Source: Acholeplasmatales bacterium
GTDB taxonomy: Bacteria > Bacillota_I > Bacilli_A > Acholeplasmatales > Anaeroplasmataceae
DNA length: 12,471 nucleotides
Direction: 5' to 3'
Assembly (NCBI GenBank): GCA_024681175.1
Contig: JAILBI010000087.1
Location: 1 to 12,471, forward strand
The position numbers and the translations under genes were made by a program. Shown here piece by piece: positions 1 through 7,200 of this stretch; the stretch's first letter is position 1, and each line of letters opens with the position of its first letter. The notes below the pieces were generated by a model, which saw only the letters and a list, made by a program, of their open reading frames with translations, made no database searches and had not been told where the DNA came from.

Positions 1-48
1 TAAATACAATATAAAATTTATGTGAAAATATGTTATTTTTTAAGAATT

Positions 49-612
49 TCAAACACTTTGTTCTTCTTTGTCTATTTCTTGAAATAAATCTTCTATTTTC
101 TTCTCATTATTTAAATTTTCATTTATCAATTTCTTTAATGGTTTATATAAAAACATAACTGTAATTATATTTGATGTAATCAATAAAAAATCAATTGGAA
201 TATCTGCAATAATATATGCAAGTGGATTCATATCTAAAACATATATATTTACAAGCATATATAATCCAACATATATTAATCCTGCAAATACTGATCCTAT
301 TGCAATTACAAATTCACTTCTTTTTCTTAATAAATAGCCAAGAAGCATTGTAATTAATAATCCAACAAGCTGTGGAGCCATTATCCAGAAATTACCGAAT
401 GTTGACATAAATAAATTATCAAATATAACATGTAATACAACAATTATTGAACCATATAATGGTCCCATTGTTGCACCATAAAGCATTACAAGCATGAATG
501 TAAATTGTACATCAGGTATAAATGTTAATAATTCTTCTTGTACAAATAATATGGCTGTAAATAAAGAGACCATTATTAATTTTTTTAAATTATTTTTAGA
601 TTTTAAATTCAT
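49..612 (-). CDS. ECF transporter S component, putative cobalamin-specific
   Basis: This is a 187-aa hydrophobic protein with about six membrane segments (roughly residues 12-32, 36-53, 55-72, 78-96, 102-125, 130-156). It has a basic N-terminus and a charged C-terminal tail of about 30 residues. Size, topology and the segment after helix 1 (FIPDVQFTFML) resemble S components, the substrate-binding membrane subunits of ECF vitamin transporters. These normally work with a shared EcfT/EcfA/EcfA' module, which is not in this window. The start is set by AAGGAG at 621-626, 8 nt upstream; the ATG overlaps the preceding stop as ATGA (609-612), implying translational coupling. It is the last gene of the metF-metH operon, behind two DUF4430 proteins, so cobalamin is the most plausible substrate. 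That assignment rests on context; S components cannot be assigned a ligand by eye. Confidence 0.8.
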   Translation of the reverse strand: MNLKSKNNLKKLIMVSLFTAILFVQEELLTFIPDVQFTFMLVMLYGATMGPLYGSIIVVLHVIFDNLFMSTFGNFWIMAPQLVGLLITMLLGYLLRKRSEFVIAIGSVFAGLIYVGLYMLVNIYVLDMNPLAYIIADIPIDFLLITSNIITVMFLYKPLKKLINENLNNEKKIEDLFQEIDKEEQSV

Positions 613-1007
613 ATTATAGTCTCCTTAAAAAGGATTATCATATCATCTTTTAAGACTATACCTGATATTCCATAATTTGAATATTGATCATTAACATATA
701 TGGCTAAATATGAATTTTTAAAATCTGTTTTGATTTCTTCAAAATCATATAATATATAGCCATATGTACTTTTTTCCATTCTAACTTCATAATTAGCTCT
801 TAATAATTCAACTAAAGATAAATCATTATTATGATATGTATCATCAACACATACATTATTATTTTTATCCTTTAAGATAATTGTTACATCTATTCCTTTT
901 TCATCTTTACCCTTTAAATTATTAAAAACAATAAATAAAGAAATACAAATGCAAATTAAAGAAATAGATATTAATATTTTAATTATCCATTTTGCTTTAT
1001 TTGACAT
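609..1007 (-). CDS. Small membrane-anchored DUF4430 protein
   Basis: This 132-aa protein has one N-terminal hydrophobic segment (about residues 8-29) after a basic N-terminus, then an extracellular domain of about 100 residues. No convincing lipobox is present, although two Cys lie inside the hydrophobic segment, so a signal anchor is most likely. The outer part carries the DUF4430 pattern: a beta-rich start, then YGYIL, LAIYVNDQYSNYGIS and a final hydrophobic strand. DUF4430 is related to the C-terminal cobalamin-contacting domain of animal transcobalamin and intrinsic factor. AAGGAG at 1015-1020 lies 7 nt before the ATG. The gene sits between the large DUF4430 lipoprotein (18 nt upstream) and the S component (4-nt overlap). 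It could be a docking or hand-over partner between lipoprotein and transporter; this is inference. Confidence 0.75.
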   Translation of the reverse strand: MSNKAKWIIKILISISLICICISLFIVFNNLKGKDEKGIDVTIILKDKNNNVCVDDTYHNNDLSLVELLRANYEVRMEKSTYGYILYDFEEIKTDFKNSYLAIYVNDQYSNYGISGIVLKDDMIILFKETII

Positions 1008-1025
1008 TTGTATTCTCCTTAATCA

Positions 1026-2408
1026 TTATGCGAATAAATTAAATTTAGCAAATTCTCCTGAATTATCTTGTTTATCTCTTGAAATCTTATATGCAAATAG
1101 ATATGCATAAATCTGATTTGTTGAGAAACCAGGAATTGTTGTATCAGTCTTTTCTATTTTTAATAATCCTGATTCTTCATCATAGAAATTATCTAATATA
1201 TTTTCAATGATATCTTCACCATTAATTTCATATTTAGTATCTCTAGGATTAACACCAAGTGCAGCAAATGCGGCAACTGATGCAGTTAAGCTTGTGCAAT
1301 TAAATTCATCTGCACGAACATTTAAAGAATTTAAAACTGTATCATCAAATTTACATTCGTCACCTTGAATTGCATCAAATGCTAAAACTTGCCATGCAAG
1401 CTGATCTGTGTAATTGCCCCATTGTCCTCTTTCAACATCTAATTTATCAGTACCACTAGCAATTGCTTTTAATGTATCTTTATTAATTTCTAGCTTATTT
1501 AATAAAGATAAAATAAATGATGATGTATATTGATTATATTCATATTCATTTGTAACATTTGCATCTGCATATGTTTTAAGAGTTGATTTAAATCTATTTA
1601 AATCTTCTTCTTCATCAAATGCGCCTGTTTGTAATCCTGTATAATAAAATTTAAAGAATTGATAATCTTCAAGTGTGTTATCTTCTTTATAACCAATTTT
1701 TGAATAATCATAATTATTAATTTGATTAATTAATGTTTGATTTGAATTTCTTAAATTAAATATATTTACATCATAACCATTTTCAATTGCAAGATTTGCA
1801 AGTAAATATTCCCAAAATGATGAACCTAATACATCTGTATAATTTGCCTCAACATCTTTATATGCTGTCTTGATATATTTATAAATAGTTTTATCAACTA
1901 ATACATCTACATCATCATATTTACCCCATCCTGATGATTTTGTATTCCAAAATTCATTTCTAATTTCAATGATATCACCATTATCAACTGATAATATATC
2001 AACACCATCACCAAATTGACCATTTTCATAAATCATTAATGATAAATTTGGATCATCCATAATTGTGCCATTAATTGATTGAAGCATATGACCATATTGT
2101 GATTCAGCTGATACTAATTCAATTCCTGGTGTATTAATTAAAACATTATATAATGTGTCACCGGCATTAACTGTATCTTCAAATACAACTTCGCCATCAA
2201 AATCAATAACCTTTAATGATGCAGTACCACCCTCTTTTGATGTTGTTGTATCTGTAGGAAAATGTGATGTGCTTACTGTTGATTCATCAGCTGATGTTAC
2301 GACACTTGTTGTTGTCTTTTCATCATCTTTTTTATCATCCTTACAAGACACCAATCCTAAAAATGCTACGCCTGTTAAGGCTGCTAAAGAAATATAATTT
2401 TTTTTCAT
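1026..2408 (-). CDS. Transcobalamin-like lipoprotein: DUF4430 plus alpha/alpha-toroid domain
   Basis: This 460-aa protein begins with a lipoprotein signal peptide: basic start, hydrophobic core and lipobox L19-V20-S21-C22, with Cys22 the predicted lipidation site. A charged, then Ser/Thr-rich linker (about 23-61) leads to a DUF4430 domain (about 62-153) with QYGHML, LMIYENGQFGDGV and the closing DNGDIIEI. Residues about 168-455 are helical. They contain repeats like those of prenyltransferase/squalene-cyclase-type toroids: QLAWQVLAFDAI, SLTASVAAFAALGVNPRD, IIENILDNFYDEESGLL and STNQIYAYLFAYKISR. Animal transcobalamin and intrinsic factor combine the same two folds in the opposite order. The likely role is a surface cobalamin- or corrinoid-binding protein feeding the downstream S component; direct evidence is lacking. 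A GAGG-type SD (2418-2422) overlaps the metH stop, 12 nt before this ATG. Confidence 0.75.
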   Translation of the reverse strand: MKKNYISLAALTGVAFLGLVSCKDDKKDDEKTTTSVVTSADESTVSTSHFPTDTTTSKEGGTASLKVIDFDGEVVFEDTVNAGDTLYNVLINTPGIELVSAESQYGHMLQSINGTIMDDPNLSLMIYENGQFGDGVDILSVDNGDIIEIRNEFWNTKSSGWGKYDDVDVLVDKTIYKYIKTAYKDVEANYTDVLGSSFWEYLLANLAIENGYDVNIFNLRNSNQTLINQINNYDYSKIGYKEDNTLEDYQFFKFYYTGLQTGAFDEEEDLNRFKSTLKTYADANVTNEYEYNQYTSSFILSLLNKLEINKDTLKAIASGTDKLDVERGQWGNYTDQLAWQVLAFDAIQGDECKFDDTVLNSLNVRADEFNCTSLTASVAAFAALGVNPRDTKYEINGEDIIENILDNFYDEESGLLKIEKTDTTIPGFSTNQIYAYLFAYKISRDKQDNSGEFAKFNLFA

Positions 2409-2420
2409 TTTAAATAACCT

Positions 2421-4745
2421 CTATCTTTTTAAATTTTCTATCATATTAACAAGTTCAAGTGCATCCTTTGAATAATAATCTGCACCTATATTTTTTGCAA
2501 TTTCTTCTGTTAATACTGCACCACCTACAAATATTTTAGATGTGCAATTAACCTCTCTTAATGCTTTAATTGTATCTTCCATTGAAATTACTGTTGTAGT
2601 CATTAATGCTGATAAGCCAATGACTAATGGATGATATTTATTATAGGCTTCAACTACATCCTCAATTGGTGTATTTTTACCTAAATCAATTACATTATAT
2701 CCATAAGATTCTAATACAACCTTACAAATATTTTTACCAATATCATGTACATCACCTTTTACTGTACATATAACAATATCTCCTTTTGATTCTCCATCCT
2801 TTTTAGGGAATTTTTTAGATATTGTTGCAAAAGCAATCTTTGATGCTTCTGCAGATGATATTAATTGAGGTAAATACATTTTACCTTTTTCATACATATC
2901 ACCTACATCCTTTAAGGCTTTAATTAAAATATCATTAATAATATCTAAAGGTGCTTTTGTTTCAAGCTCCTTTAATGTTAATGATTCCATTTCATTTTTT
3001 AAGCCTTTAACTGTTGCATCATATAAAGTTAATTCTTTTTTCTCTACAGTAGGTGAAATAACTTGTACATCTTTATATTTATCAATATATTTTTCAGCAT
3101 TTAAATCATTATTTAATAATACATTACCACTTCTTACCATTGCCATCATTTCATTATCTAATGGGTTCATAATTGGTAAATTCAATCCAGCAAATATCGC
3201 CATAGATAAAAATGCTTTATTTAATAATGATCTTGAAGGTAAACCAAATGATACATTTGATACACCTAAGGTTGTTTTAACACCTAAAGTTTTAACAAGC
3301 TCTAAAGCTTTCAATGTTTCAGCTACAAGCTTTTGTTCACTTGAAGCTGTTAAAACTAATGTATCAACAATAATTCTTTCTTTTCTTATGCCATATTTTT
3401 CCCAAGCATAATTAATTATTCTTTTTGCAATTTCAAAACGTTCTTCTGCAGTTTGAGGTACACCCTTATCATCAAGTGTTAAGGCAACCACATTGGCACC
3501 ATATTTTTTAACAATAGGAAATATTTCATCCATTCTTTCTTTTTCACCATTAACTGAATTAATTAATGGAATACCATTATAATATCTTGCACCAACCTCA
3601 ATTGCTTTTGCATTAGATGAATCTAACTGTAATGGTGTATCATTATATTCTTGAATTGCAATTAAAGCTTCCTTTAATGCTTTAACCTCATCAATTTTAG
3701 GTACACCAACATTTAAATCTAATATATCTGCTCCTGCTTCTGTTTCTCTTATTGATTCATTAATTAAATAATCATATTCAGCATTTGCAATTTTTTCCTT
3801 TAAAGTCTTTTTACCTGTAGGATTTAATCTTTCACCACAGCATAAAACACCATTAACCTTAACAAGCTTAGTTGCACTATTTACAATTGTATAATATGGA
3901 TTATTTGTTTTTATAACATCCTTATCCTTAAATACATTTAATTTTTCAATGAATTCTGGGCTTGTTCCGCAACAGCCACCAATCATTGATAAGCCAAGTG
4001 GTACAAATTCCTTTATTTCATCAAAATATTCTTCTGCAGTCATATCATAATATGCTTTACCATCCTTTAATTTTGGTAAACCACCATTAGGCTGAATGAA
4101 TACAGGAATATGGGCACATTTTAATATTCTTTCAATAACTTCCTTTAATTCCTTAGGACCAAGACCACAGTTACAGCCTAAGGCAGTAACTCCAAGTCCT
4201 TCTAGGGTATTAACCATTATTTCAGGTGATGTACCTGTTAATGTTCTTTTATTTTCATCATAAGTCATTGATGCAAATATCATTTTGTCACAATTTTCTT
4301 TTACAGCTAATACTGCAGCCTTAAGCTCATAAAGATCTGAAAATGTTTCTAAAATAAAGCCATCTACCTTATCCTTAACTATATTAACAATTTCAGAAAA
4401 AGCTTCATAAGCTTCATCAAATGTTAATAATCCTAAAGGCTTTAGCATTGATCCTGTAGGACCAATATCAAATAATATTTTTTTACCAGTTACTTTTGCA
4501 TTATCAATTGCTGCATAGGCTAGGTCTTTAATATCATAATTACCTTTATATCTAATTTTATTTAAGCCAAATGAATTAACTGTTATAAAATCAGAATATT
4601 TATAAGAAAGATGTATTTCTTTAATTACATCAGGATGAGTAATATTTAATTCCATTGGATTTTCATCAGATAATCCACGCTTTTCAATTTCACTACCCAT
4701 TCCACCATCAAGTAAAAGTATTTTATTACCTATTTTTTGTAACAT
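2421..4745 (-). CDS. metH: B12-dependent methionine synthase, without activation domain
   Basis: This 774-aa enzyme transfers the methyl group of 5-methyltetrahydrofolate to homocysteine through cobalamin. The homocysteine/Zn barrel (about 1-290) has DGGMGSEI at 13-20, GCNCG at 190-194 and GGCCG at 256-260; Cys193, 258 and 259 are the expected zinc ligands. The pterin-binding barrel (about 298-560) starts with GERLNPTG at 304-311. The cap domain (about 580-645) contains LISSAEASKIAF. The B12-binding domain (about 655-774) has DVHDIG at 665-670, with His667 the predicted lower cobalt ligand, and GLSALMTTT at 710-718. The protein ends there, so the C-terminal AdoMet-dependent activation domain of the roughly 1,230-aa E. 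coli enzyme is missing. It is supplied by the gene immediately upstream, which overlaps by 16 nt. An AAAGGA SD lies in that upstream gene. Confidence 0.96.
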   Translation of the reverse strand: MLQKIGNKILLLDGGMGSEIEKRGLSDENPMELNITHPDVIKEIHLSYKYSDFITVNSFGLNKIRYKGNYDIKDLAYAAIDNAKVTGKKILFDIGPTGSMLKPLGLLTFDEAYEAFSEIVNIVKDKVDGFILETFSDLYELKAAVLAVKENCDKMIFASMTYDENKRTLTGTSPEIMVNTLEGLGVTALGCNCGLGPKELKEVIERILKCAHIPVFIQPNGGLPKLKDGKAYYDMTAEEYFDEIKEFVPLGLSMIGGCCGTSPEFIEKLNVFKDKDVIKTNNPYYTIVNSATKLVKVNGVLCCGERLNPTGKKTLKEKIANAEYDYLINESIRETEAGADILDLNVGVPKIDEVKALKEALIAIQEYNDTPLQLDSSNAKAIEVGARYYNGIPLINSVNGEKERMDEIFPIVKKYGANVVALTLDDKGVPQTAEERFEIAKRIINYAWEKYGIRKERIIVDTLVLTASSEQKLVAETLKALELVKTLGVKTTLGVSNVSFGLPSRSLLNKAFLSMAIFAGLNLPIMNPLDNEMMAMVRSGNVLLNNDLNAEKYIDKYKDVQVISPTVEKKELTLYDATVKGLKNEMESLTLKELETKAPLDIINDILIKALKDVGDMYEKGKMYLPQLISSAEASKIAFATISKKFPKKDGESKGDIVICTVKGDVHDIGKNICKVVLESYGYNVIDLGKNTPIEDVVEAYNKYHPLVIGLSALMTTTVISMEDTIKALREVNCTSKIFVGGAVLTEEIAKNIGADYYSKDALELVNMIENLKR

Positions 4746-5341
4746 GTAATCCCATCCTTTCTTAATTCACAATTTTTTTCTTTTATGCAGCCATCACAGC
4801 TTTTTTTAATATTTTTATTATGATAAATAATACCTATCATACTTTTTTCAGGAATCATAATACATGAATCTAATAATTCAATTCCTATTTTTTTAATATC
4901 TAAATATTTAACAATTTCTTTTAAATCATTAACACTTGTATTACCATAGCCAGGACAAAATCTAAATGATAAATCATCTCCTAAATTATCATTTTGATAT
5001 TTATCAGATAAATATTCTAAATATGCAGATGCACATGCATCAAAAATAACCATTTTTTGCATATTAGATTTAGAATAATATCTAATTTTATCTGATATAG
5101 CTCTACCAAGTGTCATTGCACATAAATAATAATTTGTACTTCCTTTTAAAAATTTTTGATATGCTTCTTTTTCAAGTATTGGAATTAAATAATTAAATTC
5201 CATATACATATATTTAAATTGAGCTAGTTTTTCTACTTCTAAAAGACATTCATCTATTATATTATCAATACTTTCATCATATTTTTTATTCTTATATCCA
5301 AGATATAAATATACACTATCTTTTAAATTAGAATAGCTCAT
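4730..5341 (-). CDS. Free-standing methionine synthase activation (AdoMet-binding) protein
   Basis: This 203-aa protein matches the activation domain normally fused to the C-terminus of MetH. That domain binds AdoMet for reductive remethylation of oxidised cob(II)alamin. The key segment is RFCPGYG at 127-133, equivalent to the R-x-x-PGY AdoMet site. It is followed by KKIGIELLDSCIMIPEKSM (about 150-168), typical of the clostridial family. Near the C-terminus, Cys182, 185, 191 and 200 form a C-x2-C-x5-C-x8-C arrangement; related Bacillota proteins also end in Cys-rich tails. It overlaps metF by 14 nt and metH by 16 nt, so stoichiometric, coupled production with MetH is likely. The start lacks a good SD at normal spacing (AAAGG is about 15 nt away), suggesting re-initiation after the metF stop. 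The reductant that supplies electrons is not in the window. Confidence 0.88.
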   Translation of the reverse strand: MSYSNLKDSVYLYLGYKNKKYDESIDNIIDECLLEVEKLAQFKYMYMEFNYLIPILEKEAYQKFLKGSTNYYLCAMTLGRAISDKIRYYSKSNMQKMVIFDACASAYLEYLSDKYQNDNLGDDLSFRFCPGYGNTSVNDLKEIVKYLDIKKIGIELLDSCIMIPEKSMIGIIYHNKNIKKSCDGCIKEKNCELRKDGITCYKK

Positions 5342-6197
5342 TAATAGTATTTGTTAGCCTTTCACAAATATCTTTTGCAATACTAAATTTATTCATAATA
5401 TATAGATGAATTCCAGGTGCACCCTTAGCAATTAAATCAGAAATTTGATATACAGCATAATTAATACCAATTTCTCTTAATACCTTAGGATTATTACGAT
5501 ATTTTTCTAGCATATTTCTAAAATCAAGTGGTATTGTAGCGCCACAAAGAGTTTTAATTCTATCAATATTAGAAATTGATGTAATAGGCATAACACCAGG
5601 AATAATAGGTACTGTTATACCCATATTTTTTGCTTCTGATATTAAACGATAATAATATTCATTATCATAAAATATTTGTGTTACTAAAAATTTAGCTCCA
5701 AGATCTTGTTTTTCTTTTAAATGGACTAAATCCTCATATAAAGAATTACATTCCTGATGACCTTCAGGATAGCATGCAGCTCCAATTGTGAAATTTGAAT
5801 CCTTCAAATATTCAATTAAATCTGTTGCATGCTTAAATTCTTTACAATAATCACCTTCATATGTAACTGGCTTATCACCACGTAAGGCAAATATATTTTC
5901 TACATTATGCTTTTTTAAATTTAAAACAATTTCATCTATTTCTTCTTTTGTTGAAGGACCACCTGTAATATGTGCTAAAGGCTCAATTCCAATAGATTTA
6001 ATAAATCCTGCAATTTCAGCATTGCTTTTTCTATTAGTTCCACCTGCACCATATGTTACAGATATAAAATCAGGATTAAATTGCTTTAATTCCTTTAATG
6101 TTTCAAATAATTGAGGTAAATCCTCTTTTTCTTTTTTAGGAGGAAAAACCTCAAATGATAATGTTCTTTTATTTTTTAATATTTCATCAATTTTCAT
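5328..6197 (-). CDS. metF: 5,10-methylenetetrahydrofolate reductase
   Basis: This 289-aa FAD-dependent TIM-barrel enzyme reduces methylene-THF to 5-methyl-THF, the methyl donor for the MetH encoded two genes downstream. Family motifs are clear and in order: SFEVFPPKKE near the N-terminus, then ISVTYGAGG, PLAHITGG, NIFALRGDKP, IGAACYPEGHQE, DLGAKFLVTQIFYD and IPGVMPI. Length matches E. coli MetF (about 296 aa). The ATG at 6197 is chosen over an in-frame TTG at 6209 because GGGTGAT (6201-6207) precedes it. That sequence pairs with the distal part of the anti-SD, explaining its 3-nt distance to the ATG; the TTG start would place this SD inside the gene. It is the first gene of the operon. Expression is probably controlled by the LysR-type regulator through the palindrome at 6288-6302. 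Confidence 0.96.
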   Translation of the reverse strand: MKIDEILKNKRTLSFEVFPPKKEKEDLPQLFETLKELKQFNPDFISVTYGAGGTNRKSNAEIAGFIKSIGIEPLAHITGGPSTKEEIDEIVLNLKKHNVENIFALRGDKPVTYEGDYCKEFKHATDLIEYLKDSNFTIGAACYPEGHQECNSLYEDLVHLKEKQDLGAKFLVTQIFYDNEYYYRLISEAKNMGITVPIIPGVMPITSISNIDRIKTLCGATIPLDFRNMLEKYRNNPKVLREIGINYAVYQISDLIAKGAPGIHLYIMNKFSIAKDICERLTNTINELF

Positions 6198-6236
6198 AAT
6201 ATCACCCAATTCATACTAAATTAATATACAACACAT

Positions 6237-6242
6237 ATTATA
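6237..6242 (-). promoter_or_regulatory. Probable -10 of the metF operon promoter
   Basis: TATAAT reads on the minus strand here. A start site about 7 nt further on (near 6230) would give a leader of about 33 nt. The hexamer 17 bp upstream is AATTTA, a poor -35, as expected for an activator-dependent promoter. With this -10 the palindrome at 6288-6302 is centred near -65, the usual LysR recognition-site position. Other TATAAT hexamers at 6244-6249 and 6263-6268 are alternatives, so the choice is uncertain. Confidence 0.45.
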
Positions 6243-6265
6243 AATTATAATTTATAAACTAAATT

Positions 6266-6280
6266 ATACTAAAAATGTAT
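6266..6280 (-). promoter_or_regulatory. Candidate secondary (activation) site for the LysR-type regulator
   Basis: The minus strand reads ATACATTTTTAGTAT: 4-bp arms (ATAC/GTAT) with the same 15-bp length and T-N11-A core as the perfect palindrome upstream. Its centre (6273) is 22 bp, about two helical turns, from the centre of that palindrome (6295). It lies near -42 relative to the proposed start. This is the usual layout of a recognition site followed by a weaker activation site in LysR-activated promoters. The match is weak in AT-rich DNA and may be chance. Confidence 0.4.
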
Positions 6281-6287
6281 TTTTGTA

Positions 6288-6302
6288 ATAGGTTTTACCT
6301 AT
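6288..6302 (-). promoter_or_regulatory. LysR-type operator, MET-box-like palindrome
   Basis: ATAGGTAAAACCTAT on the minus strand is a perfect inverted repeat (ATAGGT/ACCTAT around AAA) and contains the T-N11-A core of LysR binding sites. It lies 3 nt after the LysR gene stop and about 90 nt before the metF ATG. From memory, the streptococcal MtaR/MetR MET-box has the form ATAGTT-N3-AACTAT, which differs at one symmetric position. A regulator binding here would control the whole metF-metH-transport operon. Confidence 0.7.
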
Positions 6303-6304
6303 AG

Positions 6305-7195
6305 CTAATTAATATATCTTTTTATTGCATCAAGATAATATTGTGCAATTTTCGATAAATAAGTATTTTTTCTTTTAATAATGACAATATAAATTTTAGT
6401 ATTATCATTTAGTGGTCTAGAAATAATACCTTTATTTAATTTTTCATCTATTACACCAGATGAAATTGTATAACCATCTAGACCAATTAATAAATTAAAT
6501 AAGGTTGCACGATCTGATACCTTTATCTTTTTATCAGGATTAATATGTATCAATTCTTCTTCGTAATATGATGAATCATGATCCTTTTGTTCAAATGATA
6601 AATAAGGATGACAATCTAAATCTGATAAAGATATTATATCTTTATTTTTTAGGGAGCTATTGTTTGAAATAAAGACGTGTGGCTTTACTTCAAATAATAA
6701 TTCATATTCCAAATTTTTATCCTCTAAAATCTTTTTAATTATTTTCTTATTAAAATCAGATATATAAATAATTCCAAGCTCTGAATCAAAATTAGATACA
6801 TCATCTAATATTTCATATGTTTTTGTTTCTCTTAATTTAAATGTATATTTATCTTTACCAAATTCTTTTATAACATCAACAAAGCCATTTACCGCAAAAG
6901 AATAATGCTGACAAGATACCTGAAATAAGATTTTATCATCCTTTTCTTTAAATCTTTCATCTAATATTTTAGCTTGTGATAAAACCTCTTTTGCATATGT
7001 TAAAAAGATTTTACCTTCCTCTGTAGTTATTACACCTTTATTATTTCTTTCAAATATTTTAATATTAAATTCTTCCTCAAGTGCTTGAATTTGACTTGAA
7101 AGTGAAGGCTGTGCAATATAAAGCTCCTCGGCTGCCTTTGACATACTGCCTTTTTCAGCTATTTTAGTTGCATAAATTAATTGTTGTAGTGTCAT
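6305..7195 (-). CDS. LysR-family transcriptional regulator, probable methionine/B12 operon activator
   Basis: This 296-aa protein is a typical full-length LysR regulator. The N-terminal winged helix-turn-helix (about 2-60) contains GSMSKAAEELYIAQPSLSSQ (15-34), then LEEEFNIKIFERNNKGVITT. A linker helix to about residue 85 leads to a two-lobed co-inducer domain (about 90-296). The family normally binds T-N11-A palindromes and responds to a small metabolite. AGGAGG at 7201-7206 lies 5 nt before the ATG. The gene is immediately upstream of, and on the same strand as, the metF operon. A perfect LysR-type palindrome lies between them and a degenerate copy in its own promoter. By position and site sequence it resembles streptococcal MtaR/MetR; the effector (homocysteine in many MetR proteins) cannot be read from sequence. 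No terminator separates it from metF, so some read-through is possible. Confidence 0.92.
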   Translation of the reverse strand: MTLQQLIYATKIAEKGSMSKAAEELYIAQPSLSSQIQALEEEFNIKIFERNNKGVITTEEGKIFLTYAKEVLSQAKILDERFKEKDDKILFQVSCQHYSFAVNGFVDVIKEFGKDKYTFKLRETKTYEILDDVSNFDSELGIIYISDFNKKIIKKILEDKNLEYELLFEVKPHVFISNNSSLKNKDIISLSDLDCHPYLSFEQKDHDSSYYEEELIHINPDKKIKVSDRATLFNLLIGLDGYTISSGVIDEKLNKGIISRPLNDNTKIYIVIIKRKNTYLSKIAQYYLDAIKRYIN

Positions 7196-7200
7196 AGATG

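Noticed and set aside
1..48. Terminator after the six-gene operon
   Set aside because: No stable stem with a following U-run is visible downstream of the S-component stop; the terminator probably lies beyond the left edge.
49..1007. Mycoplasma-type code with TGA read as Trp
   Set aside because: Trp positions in conserved proteins are encoded by TGG, no internal TGA is needed to keep any frame open, and TGA occurs at natural gene ends (49-51, 609-611).
2155..2397. 80-aa open frame on the plus strand inside the lipoprotein gene
   Set aside because: It is antisense to the signal peptide, linker and DUF4430 coding region, has no credible SD, and its Ser/Thr/Val-rich composition mirrors the opposite strand.
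6198..6209. TTG start adding four residues to MetF
   Set aside because: The segment contains the GGGTGAT SD for the ATG at 6197, and homologues begin at the MKIDEIL-like sequence.
6266..6284. AAAAATGTATTTTT hairpin as a terminator after the LysR gene
   Set aside because: The stem is purely A/T, with no GC core and no proper U-tract on the minus strand; it is better explained as part of the promoter.
6198..6304. Cobalamin, SAM or T-box riboswitch before metF
   Set aside because: The interval is too short and AT-rich, with no conserved core or multi-stem structure visible.
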